This document shows, in pieces, positions 16,519 to 24,618 of a DNA stretch of 49,276 nt (its first letter is position 1; every line of letters begins with the position of its first letter). A model generated the notes under the pieces. It searched no databases, was not told the DNA's origin, and worked only from the letters and a program-made list of their open reading frames with translations. The stretch is from Ruminiclostridium sp. Lineage in GTDB: Bacteria > Bacillota > Clostridia > Oscillospirales > Ruminococcaceae. The position numbers and the translations under genes are program-made. The stretch covers positions 1-49,276 of the forward strand of contig JAEEJW010000171.1 in assembly GCA_016282095.1 (NCBI GenBank). Direction: 5' to 3'.

Positions 16519-19500
16519 TTACTTTGCCTCTGCGTAGCCGTCAACGACTGTCTTTACAACAGCAAGCGGCTTTTCGCCCTTCTCAGGCACTATACGGAAA
16601 CACATCTTTCCCATAAGATCCAGACTTATGCGGCCTCCGAGCTTTGAATTGAGCTTACCTATGCGTTCCATATCCGGCTCTTCGGTATAGAAGGCTATGC
16701 CCTCCTTGCCCTGAACTATCTCGGATATGCCCAGTGCCTGCGCGGTGCTGCGTATCCGGGCGACCTCGATAAGTCCCTCCACCGGTGCAGGTATCTCACC
16801 GTAGCGGTCTATGAGCTCATCTGTCACATCGTAGGCATCGTCTTCGTTGCGGATCAGCGCTATGCGTTTGTAGCAGCTTATACGCTGCGACTGGTTCGAT
16901 ATATAGTCTTCGGGTATATAGGCGTCCACTTTGATATCTATGAGGCACTCGCTTTCCTTCTTCGGCTCCTCGCCGCGCTGTTCGCGGACAGCCTCATCAA
17001 GCAGTTTCAGGTACATATCATAGCCTACTGCCGACATATGGCCGGACTGACTTGCGCCGAGTATCGAGCCTGCGCCGCGTATCTCAAGGTCGCGCATAGC
17101 GATGCGGAAGCCTGAGCCGAACCTCGTGAACTCGCGAATCGCTTCAAGACGCTTTGAAGCTGTTTCGCTCAGTTCCTTACCGCGGCGGAACGTGAAATAG
17201 GCGAACGCCCTGCGGTTCGTTCTTCCGACACGGCCGCGAAGCTGGTGAAGCTGCGCGAGACCCATACAGTCGGCATTCTCGATTATCAGAGTGTTGCAGT
17301 TGGGCACATCGACGCCCGTTTCTATAAGCGTCGTGCAGACGAGCACATCTATCTCATGCTCCAGCAGTTTGCGCCACACTTCCAGCAGTTCGTCCTCCTC
17401 CATACGCCCGTGGGCTATGCCTATACGGGCTTCGGGGACTGCCTTGTGCAGATCGGTGGCACACTGCACTATGGATTCTATCCGGTTGTGTATATAGTAG
17501 ACCTGTCCGTTCCTGCGCAGTTCCTTGTTTATAGCCTGCGCGATAACGCCCTCGTTATGCTCGATGACATAGGTGGTGACCGGCTGTCTGTCCTGCGGCG
17601 GAGTTTCGATCACGCTCATATCGCGTATGCCGGACATAGCCATGTTCAGCGTTCTCGGTATCGGAGTCGCCGACAGCGTCAGTATATCAACGCCCGCGAA
17701 CATCTGCTTGAATTTATCCTTGTGGGCAACGCCGAAACGCTGCTCCTCATCGATTATCACAAGGCCGAGATCCTTGAAGGATATATCGTCCTGCACCAGC
17801 CTGTGTGTGCCTATGACGATATCGCAGGTCCCACGTTTCATCTTCTCTATGGCGGCCTTTATCTCCTTCTGTGTGCGGAAGCGCGACAGCAGCTCGATAT
17901 CTATGCCGAAACCGTCCATACGCTTCACCACGGTCTGGTAATGCTGCCACGCCAACACCGTCGTCGGGCAGAGCAGCGCGCACTGCTTTCCGCTCATTAT
18001 GCACTTGAACGCCGCCCTCAGCGCCACCTCGGTCTTTCCGAAGCCAACGTCGCCGCAGAGCAGGCGCTCCATGGGCTTGTCAGCCTCCATATCCTGCTTT
18101 ATCTCGCCTATACAGCGCAGCTGATCGTCAGTCTCGACATAACTGAAATGATTCTCGAACTCATACTGCTCGGTGCCGTCGGGATCGAAAGCGTAACCCT
18201 TGGTGCGCATACGCTTGGCATACAGTTCGATGAACTCCGCGGCCATTTCCTTAGCGGCTGCCTTGGCACGAGTCTTGGTCTTCTGCCATGTGTCGGTATT
18301 CATCTTCGACAGCTTGACGGTGCTCTGATCGCCCGTTCCGATATAGCGGGAGATCAGATCGAGCTGTGTAACGGGAACGTACAGCACATCGGTACCGGCA
18401 TATCTGATCTTGATATAGTCCTTGCTGACGCGATCCTCGGTCAGCTTCCGGACGCCTTCGAACACACCAATGCCGTAGCTGTTATGTACAACAAGATCGC
18501 CGACCGATATATCGTTCAGCGAATTGATGATCTCTGCTTTTTTACGTTTTGTGGGTGCCTCGCGGGTCTGTAATGTAACGGAAGTGTGGGATATGGCGGC
18601 GAGGCGCGCCTCCGGGTAGCTGTATCCCGAAGTAAGGACTCCGGGTGTTATATACACTCGCTTGGCGTATAGTTTCTTCGGTTCACTGGCAAAATCAGCG
18701 GGAAGCCCGTCACTGCGGAGATCCTCCGCCAGCACTTTAGCCGCCTTTTCAGTACCCGCCATCACGATGACGCTGAAATTTTCCGAAAGATAGTTGCGCA
18801 GTTCTTCGAGCAGCACTTTGTACTCGCCGCTCCATGCCGCCACCTGTCCTGCCGATACGCTTATCAGCTGCGACAGCCGAAGGTCTCCGCCGCGCATGAA
18901 ATTGTCGAAGTACGCGCTCACGCGCTTTTCGCAGGCTGCCTGATATTCGGCACGGGTCAGCATATACCGGTCGAGTCCCTTGCAGAGTATGCCGTCCTCG
19001 AACAGCAGTTTCAGGTCTTCCGTGTGCTGCGTGAACGCAGCCTTGAGGCTCTCGTTGCAGGCGGTGTTCTCACATATTATCACATTGTCCGCATAATCGA
19101 ACAGCGTCTCTTCCTCATCATAGCAGACTGGCAGATATCTGTCGGTATTCGCGCAGCAGACGCCGGCTTCGGTGTTCCCGATGTCCTGCTGTATGCGCGC
19201 TTTGACGTCCGCAGCGCGTTTGCCTCTTATTTTCGGCAGCAGCGCACGGAGCTTTTCACATATCTGGGCGCCGTCAAGAAAAAGCGTCTCCAGCGCCGGA
19301 GCCACGTCTATACTTTTTATGGTATCTATGCGGCGCTGGCTCTCGATATCGAAGGTGGAGATGCTGTCAACATCATCGCCCCAGAGCTCTATGCGCACAG
19401 GCGAGCCGAAATTAACAGGGTAAATATCAAGTATGGAGCCCCTGACAGAGAACTGGGAAACTCCCTCGATCTGATCGCAGCGTGAATAACCCGCTTCAAC

Positions 19501-19971
19501 CAGTGCAGCGGAGATCGCCGGCAGTGAAATAGTGTCTCCGGCCTTTACGGTAATGGTACGTTTTGCGAGTATCCGCCGCGGTATAGTTATCTGTGAGGCA
19601 GCCTCCGGGGTAGCGCAGACTATGGGCGCCCTGCCCGAGACCATTCTCGATAAAATGCCGATACGGCGATGTTCGTATTCGCGGGAGACCGCGTCAACAT
19701 CGCCGAGTACCAGATCTTTAGCGGGATACGAGAACGCTGTCTCCTCACCCGTCATTGTATTTATATCCGCGCACAGCCTTGTGCCCTCGCCCTCGGTATC
19801 ACAGATGACGATGAGCGGGAGCCTGTAATCCGGCTCCATTGAGAGCGCAGCAAGGAAATGCGCCTTGTGTATATGCGAAAGCCCCGTAATCATGACGGGC
19901 ATTCCGCCCGGTGCAGCAGCCGCCGCTCTGTATTCACGCAGCTGCCGCGCCGTATTCAGAAAATATTCCAT
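16519..19971 (-). CDS. mfd: Transcription-repair coupling factor Mfd
   Basis: At 1150 residues this is full-length Mfd, which removes RNA polymerase stalled at DNA lesions and recruits UvrA. The N-terminal UvrB-like region contains GVSQFSVRGSILDIYP. The CarD-like RNA-polymerase-interaction domain begins SVGDLVVHNSYGIGVFEGV at about residue 495. The RecG-type translocase follows with Walker A LLCGDVGFGKTEVA, the DEEQ box VIIDEEQRFGV, LSATPIPRTL, and motif VI QLRGRVGRTNRRAFAYF. A C-terminal TRCF domain ends the protein. The ribosome binding site is weak (GTAAGCAACAAAA). It heads the run to the small gene, pth and the DHHW genes. Confidence 0.96.
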   Translation of the reverse strand: MEYFLNTARQLREYRAAAAAPGGMPVMITGLSHIHKAHFLAALSMEPDYRLPLIVICDTEGEGTRLCADINTMTGEETAFSYPAKDLVLGDVDAVSREYEHRRIGILSRMVSGRAPIVCATPEAASQITIPRRILAKRTITVKAGDTISLPAISAALVEAGYSRCDQIEGVSQFSVRGSILDIYPVNFGSPVRIELWGDDVDSISTFDIESQRRIDTIKSIDVAPALETLFLDGAQICEKLRALLPKIRGKRAADVKARIQQDIGNTEAGVCCANTDRYLPVCYDEEETLFDYADNVIICENTACNESLKAAFTQHTEDLKLLFEDGILCKGLDRYMLTRAEYQAACEKRVSAYFDNFMRGGDLRLSQLISVSAGQVAAWSGEYKVLLEELRNYLSENFSVIVMAGTEKAAKVLAEDLRSDGLPADFASEPKKLYAKRVYITPGVLTSGYSYPEARLAAISHTSVTLQTREAPTKRKKAEIINSLNDISVGDLVVHNSYGIGVFEGVRKLTEDRVSKDYIKIRYAGTDVLYVPVTQLDLISRYIGTGDQSTVKLSKMNTDTWQKTKTRAKAAAKEMAAEFIELYAKRMRTKGYAFDPDGTEQYEFENHFSYVETDDQLRCIGEIKQDMEADKPMERLLCGDVGFGKTEVALRAAFKCIMSGKQCALLCPTTVLAWQHYQTVVKRMDGFGIDIELLSRFRTQKEIKAAIEKMKRGTCDIVIGTHRLVQDDISFKDLGLVIIDEEQRFGVAHKDKFKQMFAGVDILTLSATPIPRTLNMAMSGIRDMSVIETPPQDRQPVTTYVIEHNEGVIAQAINKELRRNGQVYYIHNRIESIVQCATDLHKAVPEARIGIAHGRMEEDELLEVWRKLLEHEIDVLVCTTLIETGVDVPNCNTLIIENADCMGLAQLHQLRGRVGRTNRRAFAYFTFRRGKELSETASKRLEAIREFTRFGSGFRIAMRDLEIRGAGSILGASQSGHMSAVGYDMYLKLLDEAVREQRGEEPKKESECLIDIKVDAYIPEDYISNQSQRISCYKRIALIRNEDDAYDVTDELIDRYGEIPAPVEGLIEVARIRSTAQALGISEIVQGKEGIAFYTEEPDMERIGKLNSKLGGRISLDLMGKMCFRIVPEKGEKPLAVVKTVVDGYAEAK

Positions 19972-20091
19972 TTTTGTTGCTTACGTCCGAGTTAGGGAAG
20001 TCTTTTCTGAAAGATCTTTCCCCTGAAACCCTTTCCAAAAACTTTATCGGCTTCGCCCGAAAGCCGGACGGATGCTGTTCCCCCACAGGGA

Positions 20092-20724
20092 TCAGCGGTT
20101 GTTGAGCATCTTCTTGGCGTAGCCGATAAGCGTTACCGTCACAGCACTGAGCGCCATGTTCACGAAAAGCTCGACAACGAAATTCATGCCGACCATACCG
20201 GTGATGATGAATTCGAGGGCAGGTGTACCCGAAGCCCATTCATTGATAGTGTCAAGGAAAAATACCATACAGCCGATAACGAACAGCCCGGTGTTCACCA
20301 CAGGCGCGACCACGCCGGCCGCCACTACTGCGGCATATATGTTCTTCTTTTCGAGCAGCTTGTATATAAGACTCGCGAGAAGTCCGGCAAATGTGCTCTT
20401 GCAGAGTACGACGATTATAGTACCGGGTACGTTCACAGTAAGGAATGCCGACGCGTCACCGCTCAGCAGTACCGTAAGACCCATTACAAGACCGAGCCAC
20501 GAACCGCCCTTGACACCGTAGAGCGCACCGCCCACGATTATCGGCGTAAGCGCCAGTGTTATGCTGAACGGGCCGAAATGTATCACCGACGACATCAGCT
20601 GCAGGACTACAACTATTGCCGTAAGTACACCCATACCTGCAATTGTCTTGATGTAGACTCTGTTCTTTTCTTTCTCCGATAAGACCGTTGTCTCCTCTGC
20701 GACCTTCTTTTCTGTTTCTTCCAT
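20092..20724 (-). CDS. ECF transporter substrate-specificity (S) component
   Basis: A 210-residue membrane protein with a charged cytosolic N-terminus (MEETEKKVAEETTVLSEKEKN) and about six hydrophobic segments. The segment HFGPFSITLALTPIIVGGALYG with GGSWLGLVMGLTVLL is typical of ECF S components, which bind a vitamin or similar small molecule and dock on a shared EcfAAT module. The substrate is not readable, and no ecfA or ecfT gene is in this window, as expected for a group II ECF system. Start is behind AAGGAGGAAACT. No riboswitch is visible in the short leader (57 bases), only a small CCCGTTACGGG hairpin. Confidence 0.85.
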   Translation of the reverse strand: MEETEKKVAEETTVLSEKEKNRVYIKTIAGMGVLTAIVVVLQLMSSVIHFGPFSITLALTPIIVGGALYGVKGGSWLGLVMGLTVLLSGDASAFLTVNVPGTIIVVLCKSTFAGLLASLIYKLLEKKNIYAAVVAAGVVAPVVNTGLFVIGCMVFFLDTINEWASGTPALEFIITGMVGMNFVVELFVNMALSAVTVTLIGYAKKMLNNR

Positions 20725-20781
20725 AGTTTCCTCCTTGTCTCTGCCTCCCCGTAACGGGTGAAGCGAAAAATACCGAAAGTT

Positions 20782-21009
20782 TTATTTTATGAAAACAGCA
20801 GGAACTCTGCCGGATTCATCACTTCTCTCGCGCGAGAACTGTGCTATTATAGTTCCGCCGTCAGTTTCGGCAAGAACGACATGATCACGTCCGCCGCACA
20901 TGAGAGTGTATCTCATCACCGCGTCCGCGAAATCATCGAAATCTTCACTCTCGACCTTCATATTTCCGCCGTTGTCATAGCGTTCGGTATAACAGAGAAG
21001 ATATTTCAT
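20782..21009 (-). CDS. Small hypothetical protein
   Basis: A 75-residue soluble protein (MKYLLCYTERYDNGG...) with a likely alpha/beta fold: a first strand, an acidic helix ESEDFDDFADAVMRYTL, then two strands (DHVVLAETDGGTIIAQF). I do not recognise the family. It has a convincing ribosome binding site (GAAAGGAACGCTT) and its own promoter with TATAAT, so it is probably expressed. It precedes the ECF S component by 57 bases and may be co-transcribed with it. The Tyr/Cys-rich N-terminus and single-domain size would suit a small regulatory or binding protein, but nothing more can be said. Confidence 0.65.
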   Translation of the reverse strand: MKYLLCYTERYDNGGNMKVESEDFDDFADAVMRYTLMCGGRDHVVLAETDGGTIIAQFSRERSDESGRVPAVFIK

Positions 21010-21050
21010 AAGCGTTCCTTTCTTCCTTACGGACAGAGCTATGCTTTATT

Positions 21051-21079
21051 ATTATAACACATTTTATATATCAAGGCAA
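21051..21079 (-). promoter_or_regulatory. Predicted sigma-A promoter before the small hypothetical gene
   Basis: On the minus strand TTGCCT, 17 bases, TATAAT, about 42 bases before the start codon. Confidence 0.7.
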
Positions 21080-21147
21080 GGTTAAAATAAACACAAAATC
21101 AAGGGAATTTTATCAATTTTAGGGCATTTTTTACATTGCGGAATAAA

Positions 21148-21179
21148 AGCACCGGCGCAGCTTCTGCTGTGCCGGTGCT
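21148..21179 (-). terminator. Terminator of the HtrA protease gene
   Basis: Stem AGCACCGGC / GCCGGTGCT with an inner CAG/CTG extension. On the minus strand it is followed by TTTTATTCC. It lies just after the stop of the 21204-22655 gene. Confidence 0.8.
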
Positions 21180-21203
21180 ATAAGCATTATACATATTTCA
21201 GCA

Positions 21204-22655
21204 TTATTTTGTATCCTGTCTGCTTTCGGTGAGTACGATGTCAATGTCAACGCTGTCAACGCCGCCGAGTCCGTTCTCGCGGGCTACGGTAACGGTTACG
21301 GTATCGCCTACCTTGAATTTGCTCAGTATGCTCTGTACATCCTTGAGGCTGGCCACATTCTTGCCGTTGACCTTGGTGATTATATCACCAACGCTCAGGC
21401 CGCTCTTTTCAACAGGCTCGCCCTCATTTATAGCAGCGACCAACATACCTTTTGAAAGCTTTGTGCCGTAGAGCTTTGCTCTGTATTCCGTGAGTTCAAT
21501 GGTGGAGATGCCCAGTACCGGACGGCTCTTTACATAGCCGTAGGTGAGAAGGTCTTCCATTATGGGCTTTGCTTCGTCTATCGTCAGCGCGAAGCCTATG
21601 CCCTCATACGTTGTCGCAATTATCTTGGAGTTTACGACACCTACGATATTGCCGTACATATCGAACATACCGCCGCCGGAGTTGCCGCTGTTGATAGCCG
21701 CGTCGGTCTGGATAAGGCTGATGCTGTAGCCGCTCTCATTCAGGCACTCAACGTCGAGGCCGGAAACGATACCCGTTGTCATGGTGTGCGCAAACATTAT
21801 ATCCGCTGTAACGCCGGGGTTGCCGATTACCGCCACCTGCTCACCTACACGGAGACTGGAGCTGTCGCCTATCTTGGCCGCGAGGAACGGCTCGTCACGT
21901 TCGATCTTTATGACCGCGATATCGGTGGAATCGTCGGAGCCTATGACCTTTGCCTCGTATTCGTGTGTCACTGCGGAGTCTTCATAATCGTTGACCTCAA
22001 CGAGCAGCTTGGAGGCACCCTTCACGACATGGGCATTCGTGAGGATATACCCGTCCTCAGTGAACATTATGCCGCTGCCGTAACCCGCATATACCGGCTC
22101 GGAGCTGCCCTTGCTGCCGCTGTCTCCGCCGTATCCGAAGAAGTAATCATAGTAGTCATACGACTCCGATGTATCTTCATATACCTTTACCAGCACGATT
22201 GTGTCATTGACCGCCTCGTAAAGCTCGGGGAGCGTGTACTGACCGTTAACGCCTGTGGGCACCACGCTTGAAGCGCTTACCTTCGCCGTCACACCGCCGT
22301 TTCCGCTGCCGGATTCGGAGATCGCTGCGAGAGCCGAGGATACCGACGGATCTGTATTCTTTGAGCCGCCATCAGAGGACGATGTACCCGACTGGTTATT
22401 GTATGTCGCTGTGACTCTGCCTGAGTCTGTGCCGATCACGCGGTTCGCAAAGTACGCACCGCCAAATCCTGCTCCGCCCGCAATTACTGCCACCGCAGCC
22501 ACAAGAGCCGCGGCCTTGGCGAATTTATGCTTTTTCTTCGGCTGAGCCTGAGGCATTACCGGCTGAGCGTAAACATAAGTTCCGTTCGCTCCGTTATCGT
22601 TATTGCTGTACTCGCTGTTATAGCCGTTGTAATTGTAATTCTGATTCTGTTCCAT
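21204..22655 (-). CDS. HtrA/DegP-like membrane-anchored serine protease with PDZ domain
   Basis: A 483-residue S1C protease. A Tyr/Asn-rich cytosolic N-terminus (NQNYNYNGYNSEYSNN) precedes a transmembrane anchor (AAALVAAVAVIAGGAGFGGAYF, about residues 48-70). After a Ser/Gly linker the trypsin-like domain shows the triad: His in ILTNAHVVKG, Asp in DDSTDIAVIKI and Ser in INSGNSGGGMFD. A C-terminal PDZ domain (LGISTIELTEYRAKLYG, VGDIITKVNGKNV) completes the HtrA layout. It faces outward and degrades or chaperones misfolded exported proteins. Ribosome binding site AAAGGATGTTGCTTT. A direct repeat TTTGTGAC lies just upstream. It is monocistronic, with its own terminator. Confidence 0.93.
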   Translation of the reverse strand: MEQNQNYNYNGYNSEYSNNDNGANGTYVYAQPVMPQAQPKKKHKFAKAAALVAAVAVIAGGAGFGGAYFANRVIGTDSGRVTATYNNQSGTSSSDGGSKNTDPSVSSALAAISESGSGNGGVTAKVSASSVVPTGVNGQYTLPELYEAVNDTIVLVKVYEDTSESYDYYDYFFGYGGDSGSKGSSEPVYAGYGSGIMFTEDGYILTNAHVVKGASKLLVEVNDYEDSAVTHEYEAKVIGSDDSTDIAVIKIERDEPFLAAKIGDSSSLRVGEQVAVIGNPGVTADIMFAHTMTTGIVSGLDVECLNESGYSISLIQTDAAINSGNSGGGMFDMYGNIVGVVNSKIIATTYEGIGFALTIDEAKPIMEDLLTYGYVKSRPVLGISTIELTEYRAKLYGTKLSKGMLVAAINEGEPVEKSGLSVGDIITKVNGKNVASLKDVQSILSKFKVGDTVTVTVARENGLGGVDSVDIDIVLTESRQDTK

Positions 22656-22842
22656 AAAGCAACATCCTTTCTTCCGTATTTACGGTCTTATGTATTCCGG
22701 GAGTTCCTTATCTCCTGCTTCGGTTATTATATTACACCCCGTTTGTGACAAATTTGTGACCGTATATTTACAAAATGGGATAAATTGTGAAAAAGAAAGG
22801 CAGTCCGAATGTGAAAGAATATGAAAGAATGTGATGATCCTG

Positions 22843-24258
22843 TCAGCAGCCCGGGGTAGCGGTGCTTTCACTGCCGCTGTGCTCGCCGAGCTTCACGCCG
22901 AGGGCTATGCCGCATTCCACGCGCTTCTTCATCATGGCACACTGTATCTTGTGCGGCACGCGTACATCACCTTCATAGATGAAGCCGTTGGCGTTGCAGC
23001 CGCCGGAGCAGTAGAACCGCGCCCAGCAGTCCGAGCAGCCCTGCTTGCTGTAAATATGCGTCTTTGCGAAGTAGTCCGCTATCTTCGGATCGACGTCGCC
23101 CGTATATATGTTACCCATTTTCCACTCATCGATACCGACAAATTGATGACAGGGATAAATATCTCCGTCGGGTGTCACCGCGACATACTCGTTGCCGCAG
23201 CCGCAGCCGCGCAGTCTCTTGACAGCGCAGGGTCCCTGATTCAGATCTATCATATAGTGGAAGAAATTGAAAGGCTTTTTTCCGGTTTTTTCCACGCTGT
23301 CCGCCATTATCTCGTACAGCTTGTCATACTGTTCGTATATCGCCGGCAGATCGTCCTCAGTGATAGCCCACGGTTTATCGGCAGGCGCAGACACCGGCTC
23401 GACCGAAAGCTGATAGAAGCCCAGATCCGCTATGTGCTTCACGTCTTCTGTGAAATCGAGATTGTACTTTGTGAAAGTTCCTCTCACATAGTAATCGGTG
23501 CGTCCCTCGTTCACTCTGCCCTCAACGAGCTTCTTGTAGCGCGGAACTATGATATCATAGCAGCCCTTGCCGTTGGGAGTCACGCGTATATCATCGTTGA
23601 CTTCCTTCCTGCCGTCCAGTGAGAGCACACAGTTTGACATCTCACGGTTGATGTAGTCTATTTTCTCATCGTCCAGCAGCATACCGTTAGTCGTCACGGT
23701 GAAGCGGAAATTCTTGCCGTGCTGCTTCTCTATGCTGCGGGCGTAGTCAACGGTCGCCTTTACGGTCTCCCACGCCATGAGGGGCTCGCCGCCGAAGAAA
23801 TCGAGCTCAAGGTTCTGCCTGCCCATAGACTTCTCGATCAGAAAGTCTATCGCTTTTCTGCCTGTCTCAGGCGTCATTATCTTTCTGCCCGTACCGAAGT
23901 CGCCGGTCGATGCAAAGCAGTATTTGCAGCGCAGATTACAGTCATGAGAAACGTGCAGGCACATCGCCTTTATCGGAGCCTTGACCTTGATATCGGCGTA
24001 TTTTCTGTACTCGTCCGCGCTGTAAAGGATCCCGTCCTTGTAAAGCTCATATATCTCGGCGTAGCACTCACGGAGCTCGCTCTCGGGGTAGGCGCTCATC
24101 TTTGCAGGCAGTTCCGCCGGCATTTCCTCAGTCAGCGGAGGTTCCAGATATCCGGTCATATCGTAGACTATATCATCTACTATGTGTACCCCGCCGCTGT
24201 TTACGTCGAGGACAATATTTTCCCCGCCCTGTCTGAATCTATGTATGGTATTCGTCAT
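22843..24258 (-). CDS. Radical SAM SCIFF peptide maturase (thioether-forming)
   Basis: This 471-residue enzyme has an N-terminal RRE-like winged region (HRFRQGGENIVLDVNSGGVHIVDDI), then the radical SAM CxxxCxxC cluster motif in SHDCNLRCKYCF (Cys107, 111, 114). The C-terminal SPASM domain has Cys motifs CGCGNEYVAVTPDGDIYPCHQF and CSDCWARFYCSGGC for two extra Fe-S clusters. The family installs Cys-to-alpha-carbon thioether links in the SCIFF peptide. It lies 68 bases after the SCIFF gene, with AAAGGAGTTATT before its ATG, so both come from the promoter at 24.5 kb. Length and motifs are complete. Confidence 0.95.
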   Translation of the reverse strand: MTNTIHRFRQGGENIVLDVNSGGVHIVDDIVYDMTGYLEPPLTEEMPAELPAKMSAYPESELRECYAEIYELYKDGILYSADEYRKYADIKVKAPIKAMCLHVSHDCNLRCKYCFASTGDFGTGRKIMTPETGRKAIDFLIEKSMGRQNLELDFFGGEPLMAWETVKATVDYARSIEKQHGKNFRFTVTTNGMLLDDEKIDYINREMSNCVLSLDGRKEVNDDIRVTPNGKGCYDIIVPRYKKLVEGRVNEGRTDYYVRGTFTKYNLDFTEDVKHIADLGFYQLSVEPVSAPADKPWAITEDDLPAIYEQYDKLYEIMADSVEKTGKKPFNFFHYMIDLNQGPCAVKRLRGCGCGNEYVAVTPDGDIYPCHQFVGIDEWKMGNIYTGDVDPKIADYFAKTHIYSKQGCSDCWARFYCSGGCNANGFIYEGDVRVPHKIQCAMMKKRVECGIALGVKLGEHSGSESTATPGC

Positions 24259-24326
24259 AATAACTCCTTTAAAAAGTACAGGGCAGCTTATTCAGCCGCC
24301 CGTTACCCGCATACTCAAAGTATAAC

Positions 24327-24470
24327 TTACTTGTTAGCCTCGCACTGCTGATTAGCAATAGTGCAGGAGGTCTTGCAAGCGGACTGGCAGGAAGTCTGGC
24401 ACTTGCCGCAGCCGCCCTTTGCCGCTGTTTCCTTTAAGTTAGCCTTGTTGATCGTCTTGATGTGCTTCAT
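24327..24470 (-). CDS. SCIFF ribosomal peptide precursor (six cysteines in forty-five)
   Basis: This 47-residue ORF is too short for the supplied track. It reads MKHIKTINKANLKETAAKGG and then a Cys-rich core: C-GKC-QTSC-QSAC-KTSC-TIANQQC, giving exactly six cysteines (residues 21, 24, 28, 32, 36, 43). This matches the SCIFF family, nearly universal in Clostridia. Its maturase is the next gene downstream. The N-terminal KHIKT leader is what the maturase recognises. It has a strong ribosome binding site (TAGGAGGTTGATCATT) and its own sigma-A promoter. The mature product's function is not known; no transporter or peptidase gene is adjacent. Confidence 0.95.
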   Translation of the reverse strand: MKHIKTINKANLKETAAKGGCGKCQTSCQSACKTSCTIANQQCEANK

Positions 24471-24502
24471 AATGATCAACCTCCTATATTTATTTCCTTA
24501 AT

Positions 24503-24531
24503 ATTATATCATAGTTTTTCACAAATTGCAA
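24503..24531 (-). promoter_or_regulatory. Predicted sigma-A promoter of the SCIFF operon
   Basis: On the minus strand TTGCAA, 17 bases, TATAAT, about 33 bases before the SCIFF start codon. Confidence 0.8.
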
Positions 24532-24618
24532 TACCCGCAGAGAAAAATCATTAAAAGTTACATTTTGCGGGCGTTAACTTTCGTACCGTCCGCCGGAGGC
24601 AACCCGAGCGCAAGCGGC

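Noticed and set aside
17245-18573. 442-residue plus-strand ORF inside mfd
   Set aside because: Antisense shadow of the Mfd translocase domain.
22700-22760. Sigma-A promoter for htrA (TTGTCA ... TATAAT)
   Set aside because: Spacing is only about 14 bases; a TATAAT is present but no convincing -35, so I did not list it.
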